Assembly: GCA_022801595.1 (NCBI GenBank)
Contig: JAAWSO010000004.1
Coordinates: forward strand, 1-64,000
Source: Clostridiales bacterium
Lineage (GTDB): Bacteria; Bacillota; Clostridia; Oscillospirales; Acutalibacteraceae
Direction of reading: 5' to 3'
DNA length: 64,000 nt
Below, piece by piece: positions 23,774-32,706 of the stretch. Each line of letters opens with the position of its first letter. The first letter of the stretch is position 1. Under the pieces are notes generated by a model. The model was not told the DNA's origin. It searched no databases and saw nothing but the letters and a program-made list of their open reading frames with translations. The position numbers and the translations under genes are program-made.

Positions 23774-25837
23774 ATGAGTACGATTGATCCAGGTATGGAA
23801 GCTCTCATGGAAGCTTTTATTTATGAATCCACTACTCTTTTGGAACAGCTTGATGAAATCATGTTGGAATCCGAAAAGGAAAAAAATATAAGCGAGGACA
23901 GCATCAATGAGATCTTCCGCATCATGCACACCATAAAAGGCTCTGCAGCGATGATGGGATTTACCGGCATATCCAGTCTAGCCCACTCAGTAGAGGATAT
24001 GTTCTTCCTTATCCGGGAAGATCCAACCCGTCTCCATGCGGTCAGCGAAGTTATTTTTGACCTGGTTTTCCAGGCCTCTGACTTCTTCAAACAAGAAATT
24101 GAAAGCATTCAGGGAGATGGCTTTGAAGATACCGTGCCAACCGAATTGATTGCCAAAATGAAGGAACAAGCGGCCATCATGAAAGGAGAAGCTCCCGCTG
24201 TTGAGGCTTCTTCCTCTGCAGAGGCGCCTACAGAGGCACCTACCGCCGCCGTTAACAACAGCGGCCACAAGCAAATTCATGTTATTTTTGACGACGGCTG
24301 CCAAATGGAAAACCTACGGGCCTTCTCCTTGTTGAACCAAATCAAGGATTACTGCAGCCTTCTTTATTCCGATCCGGAAAATCCGGAATTGAATCCGGCT
24401 AGCTCTGATGAAATCGCGAAAAATGGCTTTACTATTTTTTGTGAGCCTGCGGAAAATACCACGATTGATGACATTTTAAAAGTCATTGAAAATTCTCTCA
24501 ATATCAAATCCTATGGATTGCTGGAGGACGAGGAACCGGCTGCTCCAGCGGCTCCTCCCCCAGCGGAAGCTCCAAAAGCGGCGGCCGCTCCGGCTCCCGC
24601 AAAGCCTGCCCCAGCAGCTGCTGCCAGTGCTTCCTCCTCAGCAGCCAAGCCAAGTGCGAAACAAAGCCTGCTGAGCGTAAATCAATCCAAATTGGATCAT
24701 CTGATGGATCTGGTGGGCGAGCTCGTAACTGCAGAGTCCATGGTAGCCAGCAATCCAGATCTGCGTGGTCTGAAGCTGGACAACTTCACCAAGTCCTTTC
24801 GGGAATTACGGAAGCTGACAGACGAGTTACAGGATGTGGTGATGTCCATCCGCATGGTTCCCCTCAACGGCACCTTCCAAAAAATGAACCGAATTGTGCG
24901 GGATATGAGTAAAAAACTGGGCAAACCAGTCGAATTGGTCACGGTCGGCGGCGAAACAGAGGTGGATAAAACCATCAACGACGCCATTGCCGATCCGTTT
25001 ATGCATATGATTCGAAATTCCATGGATCATGCAATCGAATCTCCAGAGGAGCGCCGCGCCAAAGGGAAACCGGAACAAGGTACCATCACTATGTCCGCCC
25101 GCAATGTGGGCGGTGAAATCATCGTGGACATCATCGACGATGGCTGCGGTCTGAACCCGGCTAAGCTTTTGGAGAAGGCGCGTAACAATGGCCTGCTGAC
25201 CAAACCAGAAAGCGAATATACTGAAAAAGAAATTTTCCACCTGATTATGCTTCCCGGCTTTTCGACCAATGAAGCGGTGACGGAATATTCCGGCCGTGGC
25301 GTGGGGATGGACGTTGTGCGTAAAAATGTGGAAAAAGTTGGCGGTACGATTTCCATTGACAGCAAAAAAGATGTGGGCACTACCTTTACCATTAAGATTC
25401 CACTAACATTGGCTATCATGGACGGCATGGAAATCCGTGTGGGCAACTCTACCATGACGGTTCCGATTACTTCCATCAAACAATCCTTTAAGCTGTATGA
25501 TAATAGCCAGGTCTTGTACAATTCCGACGGCAGCGAAATGATGATGATTCGTGGGGAATGCTATCCGATCATCCGGCTACATAGCTATTTTGGTATTGAT
25601 TCGGAAGTCACGGACTTAACCGAAGGAATCGTCCTACAAGTGGAAAGTGGCAATAACATCGCTTGCATCTTTGCCGATGAATTAATTGGCGAACAGCAAG
25701 TGGTCGTAAAACCCTTCCCCCATTTCCTGAGCAAATATAACTTAAAAGAGCGCGGCCTTTCTGGATGTACCATTTTGGGCAACGGCAGCATCAGCCTGAT
25801 CTTGGATGTCCGCAGCATTTTGAATAACGAAAGGTAA
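23774..25837 (+). CDS. cheA: chemotaxis histidine kinase CheA
   Basis: CheA phosphorylates CheY and CheB in response to receptors. The 687-residue protein shows P1 with phospho-accepting His52 in HTIKGSAAMMG, a P2 region at about 150-250, an Ala/Pro-rich linker (about 255-300), P3 dimerisation, P4 ATP-binding with NSMDHAIESP, DDGCGLNP and GRGVGMDVV boxes, and the C-terminal CheW-like P5. The ATG at 23774 follows GGAGCAGGTGA; 12 upstream codons are excluded. It heads cheA-cheW-cheR-cheB. Confidence 0.97.
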   Translation: MSTIDPGMEALMEAFIYESTTLLEQLDEIMLESEKEKNISEDSINEIFRIMHTIKGSAAMMGFTGISSLAHSVEDMFFLIREDPTRLHAVSEVIFDLVFQASDFFKQEIESIQGDGFEDTVPTELIAKMKEQAAIMKGEAPAVEASSSAEAPTEAPTAAVNNSGHKQIHVIFDDGCQMENLRAFSLLNQIKDYCSLLYSDPENPELNPASSDEIAKNGFTIFCEPAENTTIDDILKVIENSLNIKSYGLLEDEEPAAPAAPPPAEAPKAAAAPAPAKPAPAAAASASSSAAKPSAKQSLLSVNQSKLDHLMDLVGELVTAESMVASNPDLRGLKLDNFTKSFRELRKLTDELQDVVMSIRMVPLNGTFQKMNRIVRDMSKKLGKPVELVTVGGETEVDKTINDAIADPFMHMIRNSMDHAIESPEERRAKGKPEQGTITMSARNVGGEIIVDIIDDGCGLNPAKLLEKARNNGLLTKPESEYTEKEIFHLIMLPGFSTNEAVTEYSGRGVGMDVVRKNVEKVGGTISIDSKKDVGTTFTIKIPLTLAIMDGMEIRVGNSTMTVPITSIKQSFKLYDNSQVLYNSDGSEMMMIRGECYPIIRLHSYFGIDSEVTDLTEGIVLQVESGNNIACIFADELIGEQQVVVKPFPHFLSKYNLKERGLSGCTILGNGSISLILDVRSILNNER

Positions 25838-25847
25838 GGTGACCCTC

Positions 25848-26345
25848 ATGGGAGAACAAATCAAAACCACACCGGAAGAGAACCAATCCGCTCAATCCAA
25901 CCAAATGGATGATCTGGACAGCCGTTACCTCACCTTTTTGATCGGTGACGCAGTCTACGGCATCGCTCTGACCAATGTGCTGGAAATCATCAATATTCAA
26001 AGCATTACCCAAGTACCAAACATTCCGCCTCATATTAAGGGAATCATTAACCTGAGAGGAAAGGTGATCCCGGTTTTGGACGCCCGTCTAAAAATGTACA
26101 AGGAAGAGCGCCCTTATGACGACAAAACCTGTATTATCGTGATTACTATCCACGATATGCACATTGGATTGATTGTTGACAGCGTTTCTGAGGTCATCAC
26201 ATCAGATCGAAACCATTTGGCTACCCCGCCAAAGACCGGTATGGATGACGCTCAATTCCTAGCCTCCATTATTGAGCAGGACAACAAAGTAATTTTAAAT
26301 ATTAATATTGAAAAATTCTTTCAAAACGACCTGTTTGGTCTATAA
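25848..26345 (+). CDS. cheW: chemotaxis coupling protein CheW
   Basis: CheW links receptors to CheA. The 165-residue protein has an unusually long polar N-terminal extension of about 25 residues before the SH3-like fold (YLTFLIGDAVYGIALTNVLEI), with the conserved NLRGKVIPVLDARLKM segment. The ATG at 25848 is preferred over a GTG at 25839 because the AAGGTG ribosome site overlapping the cheA stop fits it. Confidence 0.95.
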   Translation: MGEQIKTTPEENQSAQSNQMDDLDSRYLTFLIGDAVYGIALTNVLEIINIQSITQVPNIPPHIKGIINLRGKVIPVLDARLKMYKEERPYDDKTCIIVITIHDMHIGLIVDSVSEVITSDRNHLATPPKTGMDDAQFLASIIEQDNKVILNINIEKFFQNDLFGL

Positions 26346-26396
26346 GGAGAACTACAAGCATAGTTTTGTATGGAAAAGAAGGAGAAAATATAACGA

Positions 26397-27236
26397 ATGG
26401 ATAATAAGCTTCAGACTGGGATTATTCGGATCAGTGACGAAGAATTTCGCACGCTCGTTGACTTTGTCCATAAAAAATATGGAATTGACCTGTCAAAAAA
26501 ACGTCTTTTGATTGAGGGAAGATTGTCCCAGACTTTGCGGAACAAAAAAATGACATCTTTTCAGCAGTATCTGGATTTGTTGTTTCATGACAAATCCGGA
26601 TCGGAAATGACCATTCTGCTCAATAAAATCACTACCAATCATTCCTATTTTGCACGTGAAAATGAACACTTTGATTTCTTGATCAATCACATTCTACCCT
26701 ACATGGAAAACACCCGAAAAAACCACGACTTGCGCATTTGGAGCGCTGGATGTTCCGCCGGCCAAGAGGCCTATAATATCGCCATGGCGATTGACCAGTA
26801 CTTTGGACCCCGCAAAGGCTCCTGGGATACCACCATCCTGGCCACGGATATTTCCATGAATGTATTGACCAAAGCCCGTCAGGCGATCTATCCAGAGAAC
26901 AACCTAACCGACGTTCCCCCTGCCTGGCGTCAAAAATATTTTAAGCCTTTGGGCAATGGAAATTTCCAAGTTTGCGATCAAATCCGGAAAGAAGTGGTGT
27001 TTAAAGTATTTAATTTGATGGACTCCTTTCAGTTTAAAAAACCATTTGATATTATTTTCTGTCGGAATGTCATGATTTATTTTGACAGCTCAACCACGGA
27101 CCGGTTGATTAATAAATTTTATCAGGCAACCTCCCCTGGCGGTTACCTATGTATTGGTCATTCTGAAGTGGTCAATAAAGATACTACGAAGTATCAATAT
27201 ATTATGCCAGCAATCTATCAAAGGAGTGAACGATAA
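26397..27236 (+). CDS. cheR: chemotaxis methyltransferase CheR
   Basis: CheR methylates glutamates of chemoreceptors with SAM. The 279-residue protein has the helical N-terminal domain (about residues 1-85) and the SAM-binding motif IWSAGCSAGQEAYNIAMAI, followed by FCRNVMIYF. It has no C-terminal receptor-tethering extension. Its stop overlaps the cheB start (TAATG). Confidence 0.96.
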   Translation: MDNKLQTGIIRISDEEFRTLVDFVHKKYGIDLSKKRLLIEGRLSQTLRNKKMTSFQQYLDLLFHDKSGSEMTILLNKITTNHSYFARENEHFDFLINHILPYMENTRKNHDLRIWSAGCSAGQEAYNIAMAIDQYFGPRKGSWDTTILATDISMNVLTKARQAIYPENNLTDVPPAWRQKYFKPLGNGNFQVCDQIRKEVVFKVFNLMDSFQFKKPFDIIFCRNVMIYFDSSTTDRLINKFYQATSPGGYLCIGHSEVVNKDTTKYQYIMPAIYQRSER

Positions 27237-28288
27237 TGGCTGCTCCGATACGTGTCTTAATTGTGGATGACTCTCTGGTCTTCCGTATGAAATTAGAGCA
27301 AAGCTTATCGGCTGACCCCAACATTCAGGTTGTCGGAACCGCAATGGATCCGATTGACGCCATGAAAAAAATTGAATCTTTAAATCCCGATGTCGTAACT
27401 CTTGATGTGGAGATGCCGCACATGAATGGGATTACTTTTCTGAAAAAGCTGATCCCCAAACGACCCATTCCGGTTGTGGTAGTCAGTTCCCTCCCGATTA
27501 ATGCCCTAGACGCTTTGAATGCTGGAGCTGTGGACTTTGTCAAAAAGCCAGCGGTGAAATCGCCGGCGGATTTACAGGCATTTTTGCAGGAACTCTCCTC
27601 AAAAATCAAAATTGCCCGTACTGCAAAAGTACGCCGCTTTTATCCCTCCAGCAGTCAGACGGTCTCTGGAAACGCTTGTAAGCTTCCAAGAGTGCCGGTC
27701 AGCAAATCCTATAATTCTAATCTCATAATAGCCATTGGCGCCTCTACCGGCGGCACAGAGGCTATTTTAGAGGTAGTAAACGGTCTTCCTGCACAAACCC
27801 CAGGGGTTATCATCGTTCAGCACATGCCGCCAGTCTTTACTGATATGTATGCGAAGCGTCTGGATAAAATCTGTAAGATGTCCGTGAAAGAAGCGGAAGA
27901 CCATGACCGTGTTTTGCCTGGACGCATTCTCATTGCCGCTGGGGAATATCATATGCGTCTACAAAAGGATGCCAAAGGATATTATATCCGCAGTCAAAAA
28001 GGCCCAAAAGTTAGCGGCCACTGCCCTTCTGTAGATGTTCTATTTGAGTCCGTAGCGGATACTGCTGGAAAGAATGCCATTGGCGTCATTTTAACCGGCA
28101 TGGGCGCAGACGGCGCGAAAAGCATCACCAAAATGCGTCAGGCCGGCGCCTATACCATCGGGCAGGATCAAGCTACTTCGGTGGTCTACGGCATGCCTAT
28201 GGAGGCTTTTAAGCTCGGCGGTATTTGTAAACAACTTCCTTTGGATCAGATTCAAGACGAAATTTTACACCACTTAAATACCATGTAA
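27236..28288 (+). CDS. cheB: chemotaxis methylesterase/response regulator CheB
   Basis: CheB removes receptor methyl groups and can deamidate glutamines. The 350-residue protein has a receiver domain with Asp57 (VVTLDVEMPHMNG), a linker at about 125-160, and the esterase domain with catalytic Ser in GASTGGTEAI, His in QHMPPVFT and Asp in GMGADGAKS. It ends the cheAWRB operon and is followed by a terminator. Confidence 0.96.
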   Translation: MAAPIRVLIVDDSLVFRMKLEQSLSADPNIQVVGTAMDPIDAMKKIESLNPDVVTLDVEMPHMNGITFLKKLIPKRPIPVVVVSSLPINALDALNAGAVDFVKKPAVKSPADLQAFLQELSSKIKIARTAKVRRFYPSSSQTVSGNACKLPRVPVSKSYNSNLIIAIGASTGGTEAILEVVNGLPAQTPGVIIVQHMPPVFTDMYAKRLDKICKMSVKEAEDHDRVLPGRILIAAGEYHMRLQKDAKGYYIRSQKGPKVSGHCPSVDVLFESVADTAGKNAIGVILTGMGADGAKSITKMRQAGAYTIGQDQATSVVYGMPMEAFKLGGICKQLPLDQIQDEILHHLNTM

Positions 28289-28292
28289 TATG

Positions 28293-28333
28293 ATATCCAG
28301 TCTTTTCTTTTGCTAAAAGGCTGGATATTTTTT
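28293..28333 (+). terminator. terminator after cheB
   Basis: ATATCCAG(T)CTTTT pairs with AAAAG(G)CTGGATAT through one G-T wobble around an eight-base loop and is followed by a T-run (TTTTTTTG). Confidence 0.85.
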
Positions 28334-28358
28334 GTTGCTCAGGGATTCTATTGATGGC

Positions 28359-28407
28359 AAAAAGAAAAGCACACGGAGCAATTTTGCTTTCGTGTGCTTT
28401 TTCTTTT
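28359..28407. terminator. bidirectional terminator between cheB and the MCP gene
   Basis: A 17-bp stem (AAAAAGAAAAGCACACG) with a 15-base loop is flanked by A and T runs. In the minus direction it ends the chemoreceptor gene about 50 bases upstream. Confidence 0.85.
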
Positions 28408-28456
28408 CTGAGATGGTTTCTCTAGGAGTAAAAAGTTTTAGAAACCATTCTTTCGA

Positions 28457-30247
28457 TTAATATTTATCATGGACATTAAAATCAAGATCGGAGTCGTTAA
28501 AGGAATAATCATACGGAGAAGAACCGTAAGGAGAATCATAACTCGTATTCGTAGTAACCGTACTTCCATTTGCATCTGCTCTCAATTTGTATTGGCCCAT
28601 CATCTGCTTGAGCATTTGCGCCTGACCAGACAACTCTTCACTGGATGCTGCTGTTTCTTCTGCAGTCGCAGAGTTCGTCTGTACCACGCTAGAAATCTGG
28701 TTGATACCTTGAGTCACCTGAATCACCGAATTAGCCTGCTCTTGAGAAGCACAAGAAATCTTGTTAATCACATCGGTTACTTCCTGCGCCTTGCTTACAA
28801 TTTCAGCCAAAGACTGTGCCGTATCGTTTGCAATCTTGATTCCGTTTTTTACAGCCTTCACTGAATTTTCGATCAAGGCAGTGGTATCCTTTGCAGCCTC
28901 GGAACTCTTAGAAGCTAGGTTACGCACTTCGTCTGCCACAACCGCAAAGCCTTTCCCTGCCGCACCTGCACGCGCTGCTTCTACCGCAGCATTCAAAGCA
29001 AGAATATTGGTTTGGAAAGCAATATCTTGGATCGTCTTGATGATCCGGCTGATTTCGTCGGAACATCTACTGATCTCATCCATTGCTCCAATCATTTCTT
29101 GCATTTGCTGGTTATTGTTCACAATACCATCGCCCAAATTAGTAGCCTCTTGGCTGGCAAATTCTGCGTTTTGTGCGTTTTCTTGAATGTGTTTGGAAAT
29201 CTCATTAATGGTAGCATCCAACTGTTCCACAGCGCTTGCCTGTTGGGTAGCGCCTTGGGACAAGGCCTGGGCACCGCTGGCGCCTTGATCAGAGCCTGTC
29301 GCAACCTGTTCCGCCGCCAAATTAATCTGGGCAAAGGTTTCGTTAATGGCTACTAAGAATGAGTTGATTGCTTCTTCAATCTTAACGAATTCCCCCTTAA
29401 AACCCTGGATTGGTTCCACCATCAAGTTGCCGCGGGATACAGAATTCATCGCTTCTTCAATGGTATAGATATATTCACCCAAAGTGGCCACGGAAGAGTT
29501 GTATGCGCGGGTTAAAATACCAATCTCGTCTTTCCGGTTTGGATCTTCTTCCACACGGGTTTGCAGATTACCTTCGGAAAGCTGGCATACAGCATGCTCG
29601 ACTTGAGCAACCGGCTTACTGATGCCTTTGCCGATCTTCAGGCCAAGGATAACGCAGAGAATACCGCCCAGTACAGTGATTCCAACGCTAACGCTAATGC
29701 TAACAATCATTAAGGTTTTTTCCATGTTCAAGTGGACAACTGCATTTTCTCTCATCGTATAAAACAACTCTACAATCTCTTCCGAAATCGCATCAACAAT
29801 TTCTGTTGTCTCCCGCAATTTAGCAGTCGCTTCTTCTACCTTACCCTGTCTCATCAGCTCAATCGTCTCGTCGCGCATACCGTCCACAGTACGCATATTC
29901 GCCCGAATATTTTCAAACATCGGGCGCAAGTTTTCATCCTTGATGCCTTTATCCAACTCCTCCTCATAAGGAGCCATAGTTTCATTATTGGTTTCCACAA
30001 GTTTGATTCGTTCTTCCATGTCAGCCGAATCGGTGCTGAACAAAATTACGTTTCGGATCAAAGCGCTGCCTTGTTGGAAGTAATAACCCCATCCGCCCAT
30101 GTTGCCCTGTTGCTGTCCATAATCCTCATACGTTTCCTGGGATGATGCGTAGTTAACTCCTAAAAAAACGCTGGAAACCACGGCGATAATCAACATGAAA
30201 GCGATTACCACACCATATCCCAGCATAATCTTTTTTCCTATTTTCAT
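28457..30247 (-). CDS. methyl-accepting chemotaxis protein
   Basis: This 596-residue chemoreceptor has an N-terminal membrane helix (about residues 8-30), a four-helix-type ligand region (about 31-180), a second membrane helix (about 183-205), a HAMP domain and a cytoplasmic signalling hairpin with the tip IAFQTNILALNAAVEAARAG near residue 415. The ligand region carries an odd Gly/Gln/Trp segment (QQQGNMGGWGYYFQQG) near residue 46. The C-terminal tail is Ser/Tyr/Asp-rich without a CheR-tethering pentapeptide. A sigma-D-like promoter lies upstream. Confidence 0.95.
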   Translation of the reverse strand: MKIGKKIMLGYGVVIAFMLIIAVVSSVFLGVNYASSQETYEDYGQQQGNMGGWGYYFQQGSALIRNVILFSTDSADMEERIKLVETNNETMAPYEEELDKGIKDENLRPMFENIRANMRTVDGMRDETIELMRQGKVEEATAKLRETTEIVDAISEEIVELFYTMRENAVVHLNMEKTLMIVSISVSVGITVLGGILCVILGLKIGKGISKPVAQVEHAVCQLSEGNLQTRVEEDPNRKDEIGILTRAYNSSVATLGEYIYTIEEAMNSVSRGNLMVEPIQGFKGEFVKIEEAINSFLVAINETFAQINLAAEQVATGSDQGASGAQALSQGATQQASAVEQLDATINEISKHIQENAQNAEFASQEATNLGDGIVNNNQQMQEMIGAMDEISRCSDEISRIIKTIQDIAFQTNILALNAAVEAARAGAAGKGFAVVADEVRNLASKSSEAAKDTTALIENSVKAVKNGIKIANDTAQSLAEIVSKAQEVTDVINKISCASQEQANSVIQVTQGINQISSVVQTNSATAEETAASSEELSGQAQMLKQMMGQYKLRADANGSTVTTNTSYDSPYGSSPYDYSFNDSDLDFNVHDKY

Positions 30248-30408
30248 TTTAAAGCCCCTCTCTTAAAGAACATTACGTCTTTGATTTTCTAACATTTCTT
30301 AACCATGAAATGTGTTTTTTCATAGATTTGTAAAAAATATTACTTAAAATATATCAGGTATAATCACCGGCTTTAAAAAAAGTCCGTGTAAAGATTTGTT
30401 ATTGCTGG

Positions 30409-30436
30409 AGATCGGCGGTATGAAATGTTCCGTATA
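30409..30436 (-). promoter_or_regulatory. candidate sigma-D (FliA) promoter for the MCP gene
   Basis: On the minus strand TATA and GCCGATCT are separated by 16 bases, against the flagellar sigma consensus TAAA-N15-GCCGATAT. The predicted leader is about 155 bases. Confidence 0.55.
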
Positions 30437-30470
30437 TCCAAAAGGAGCCCCCTTTGCCCAGCCTCCAAGC

Positions 30471-30506
30471 AAGTTCTAGATTAGGAGCTATCCTAATCTA
30501 GAACTT
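30471..30506. repeat. perfect 16-bp inverted repeat, 4-base loop
   Basis: AAGTTCTAGATTAGGA and its exact complement flank GCTA. Neither side carries a clear T-run, so it may be a weak terminator, an operator or a protein-binding cruciform. Confidence 0.7.
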
Positions 30507-30700
30507 CTTCCTTTATCATAAAGGAAACAGCCAAGCATATGGAAAGATCTTCTGCTTAGCTGTTAGTCGATTGCTTTTAATTGAAAGGGATAATAAAGCC
30601 AAATATACAATATGTAAATAGACACAAATTTTTCCTTAAAAAATCCTTTTCCAATGACAAACAAACAATAAACTCAAATATTTCCAACGAATCATGATTA

Positions 30701-31453
30701 TTATAACCAAAATGCTGGCGTGTCAGAATTGGATTCACTTCCTAAGTTGTTTACAGACATACGAATTTGATTTAAATATATTTCCAAAAATAATTGATAA
30801 TCTTCGTATGTATATTCTACATCCGTATTGGTAAAGAGCGCCTGGGTAATGTCAGACATGGACATATTCTGAACAAACAGATTTCCAATTCCAGTCTGAA
30901 GGGATGATGCAGCCGCACTGGATGTGGAAGAAGCAACGGTTTGGTTCGGTACCTGAATCTCCCCTCCCGCCGCCTGAAGCACTTTTTTCACATAAGCCTG
31001 TGTCTCTGCAAAGGGCGGCACTCCGCCATATTTGGCCACATTACCGCTTCCAGCATTGTAGGCAGCTAAAGCCAGTTTTTGATCGCCATTATACCGCTTA
31101 AGCATCTGGGAGAGGTATTTTGCCCCGCCCATGATGTTTTGTTCTGGATCTGTCGGATCGGTCACACCCAATCCTTTGGCAGTAGATGGCATCAACTGCA
31201 TAATGCCTGTCGCTCCACAGGAAGACACCGCGTCCGCTTGGAAATTCGACTCCACTTTGGCCACTGCTTTCAGCAGGTTTTCCGGCACCTGATAACGTTC
31301 TGCGGCTTGCTGAAAAATGCTCTCCAGACTTTTTGGTGTTCCTAGGGCAGCATTCATTTGCTGCTGAAATGCCGAAGAAGACGCTGCCGCCACACTATTT
31401 TTGGTTGTTGCTGTACCGGTAGAAATTATATTTGGTTGAAACAAAATCTCCAT
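30701..31453 (-). CDS. lytic transglycosylase (SLT domain)
   Basis: This 250-residue protein has an SLT/goose-lysozyme-like domain at about residues 45-165: catalytic Glu in AVAKVESNFQADAVS, followed by GIMQLMP and ALAAYNAGSGNV. There is no signal peptide; the N-terminus is Ala/Ser/Gln-rich like FlgJ-type rod-linked muramidases, so export by the flagellar system is possible. A C-terminal ~80-residue tail is unassigned. It is the last gene after cheC-cheD. The ATG at 31453 is spaced better from GGAGGG than one nine bases upstream. Confidence 0.88.
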   Translation of the reverse strand: MEILFQPNIISTGTATTKNSVAAASSSAFQQQMNAALGTPKSLESIFQQAAERYQVPENLLKAVAKVESNFQADAVSSCGATGIMQLMPSTAKGLGVTDPTDPEQNIMGGAKYLSQMLKRYNGDQKLALAAYNAGSGNVAKYGGVPPFAETQAYVKKVLQAAGGEIQVPNQTVASSTSSAAASSLQTGIGNLFVQNMSMSDITQALFTNTDVEYTYEDYQLFLEIYLNQIRMSVNNLGSESNSDTPAFWL

Positions 31454-31551
31454 GTTTCCCATCCCTCCAATCTTTTCATCAATATTATTGCAAGATTTTG
31501 CAAAAAATTCAACATAGATTCTTTATTTGCATGAAAATTTATGCACATGAA

Positions 31552-32040
31552 CTACCAAACCCATTCGCCCCGGTTCACCGATTTGATTCGCATACTGCCG
31601 TCTCCAGCATCCAAATAAAGAGTACGACCATAATTTTTGCCAGTATCCTCCGCAATAATGGGGATACGCAGACGAGCTAGTTCCGCTTTCACTGCCGCCA
31701 CATTTCTCTGGCCGATGCTAGCCAAGGAAGAGTTTCCGCCACCCGCAAACATCTGAGCTCCGCCTGCAATTTTCGCTTTCATTCGTATGGTGCGCGCGCC
31801 CATACTTTCCATTTTTTTAACCAATGCAACAATTGCGGTGTCCGCAAATTTATATACCTGAGTTTTTATCGAAGCCATTTCCGCACTGGATGGCAGCATA
31901 ATGTGAGATAGACCGGCAATTTTTGCCATAGGATCATACAAGCAAATCCCAACGCAAGATCCCAGCGCGTAGGTTACGAGCACATTGGGAGCGCGGACAA
32001 CATTTAGATCAGAAATGCCGACTGTAACCGTTTGGCTCAT
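31552..32040 (-). CDS. cheD: chemoreceptor glutamine deamidase CheD
   Basis: CheD deamidates receptor glutamines and binds CheC. The 162-residue protein has the catalytic Cys in ALGSCVGICLYD, His in LSHIMLPSS and the Thr/Gly motif MKAKIAGGAQMF. It overlaps the cheC stop by four bases (ATGA). Confidence 0.95.
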   Translation of the reverse strand: MSQTVTVGISDLNVVRAPNVLVTYALGSCVGICLYDPMAKIAGLSHIMLPSSAEMASIKTQVYKFADTAIVALVKKMESMGARTIRMKAKIAGGAQMFAGGGNSSLASIGQRNVAAVKAELARLRIPIIAEDTGKNYGRTLYLDAGDGSMRIKSVNRGEWVW

Positions 32041-32675
32041 AATCCAATCCCCAAACTGTCCATAATTTTATTAAGCGACTCCACATCAGGAATCATTAGC
32101 ACATGGCTTTGCGCATGTTGGACATCTGCGCTTTCATTCGCTGCATCAAATTGGTTTTCGATAAAGATAATTTTATCACTGATATTGGCATAATGGATGG
32201 CTGGCACACTCAGGATCGCACCCACCATATCGATACAAATATCCGGTACTGTAATATTAATTTTTAAATTGGTCAAAGAAGCAATGGCATTGATATAAGA
32301 AGCAGCCATAATATTGCCCACTTCTTTGATAGCGGACAATTCCATTTCTCCAACCTCGCTGAAATCTTGCAGGTCACTGCCCAACAGAGAGTTGATCGTC
32401 ATATGCGCAAAATCCTTATGCAACAAAAACATCATCATGCCGTTGACCTCTCCATTCATGGAAAGCAGCAAGCCAACCATCAGGGTTTCTGGTCCACCAA
32501 AATTGTCGGACACTTCATTATAATCTAAAATGCGAATCTTTGGAACTTGGATATTCACCAAACGACTCAGCATGCAGGAAAGTGCGGAAGCTGCGTTTCC
32601 GGAACCAATGTTTCCGATCTCGCGCAGCGCGTCCAGACACATATCATTGAGATCCTCATAATTATTCAAACTCAC
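32037..32675 (-). CDS. cheC: CheY-P phosphatase CheC
   Basis: CheC dephosphorylates CheY-P, boosted by CheD. Both phosphatase sites (D/S-x3-E-x2-N-x22-P) are complete in this 212-residue protein: DALREIGN...P in the first half and SAIKEVGN...P in the second. The GTG at 32675 is used as start; an ATG at 32642 is possible. It follows flgG by 31 bases. Confidence 0.94.
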   Translation of the reverse strand: MSLNNYEDLNDMCLDALREIGNIGSGNAASALSCMLSRLVNIQVPKIRILDYNEVSDNFGGPETLMVGLLLSMNGEVNGMMMFLLHKDFAHMTINSLLGSDLQDFSEVGEMELSAIKEVGNIMAASYINAIASLTNLKINITVPDICIDMVGAILSVPAIHYANISDKIIFIENQFDAANESADVQHAQSHVLMIPDVESLNKIMDSLGIGL

Positions 32676-32706
32676 GATGCTAGGATACCTGCCTTTCTAT
32701 ATGCGA

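Larger units (their letters stand above)
30248..30700. other. 453-base intergenic region upstream of the MCP gene
   Basis: I see no protein gene here. It contains the sigma-D-like promoter at 30409-30436, the perfect inverted repeat at 30471-30506 and a second hairpin at 30526-30564 (12-bp arms with one mismatch). The last two could end the transglycosylase transcript, though neither has a classical T-run. The stretch 30565-30700 is A/T-rich with nothing I recognise. Confidence 0.5.
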
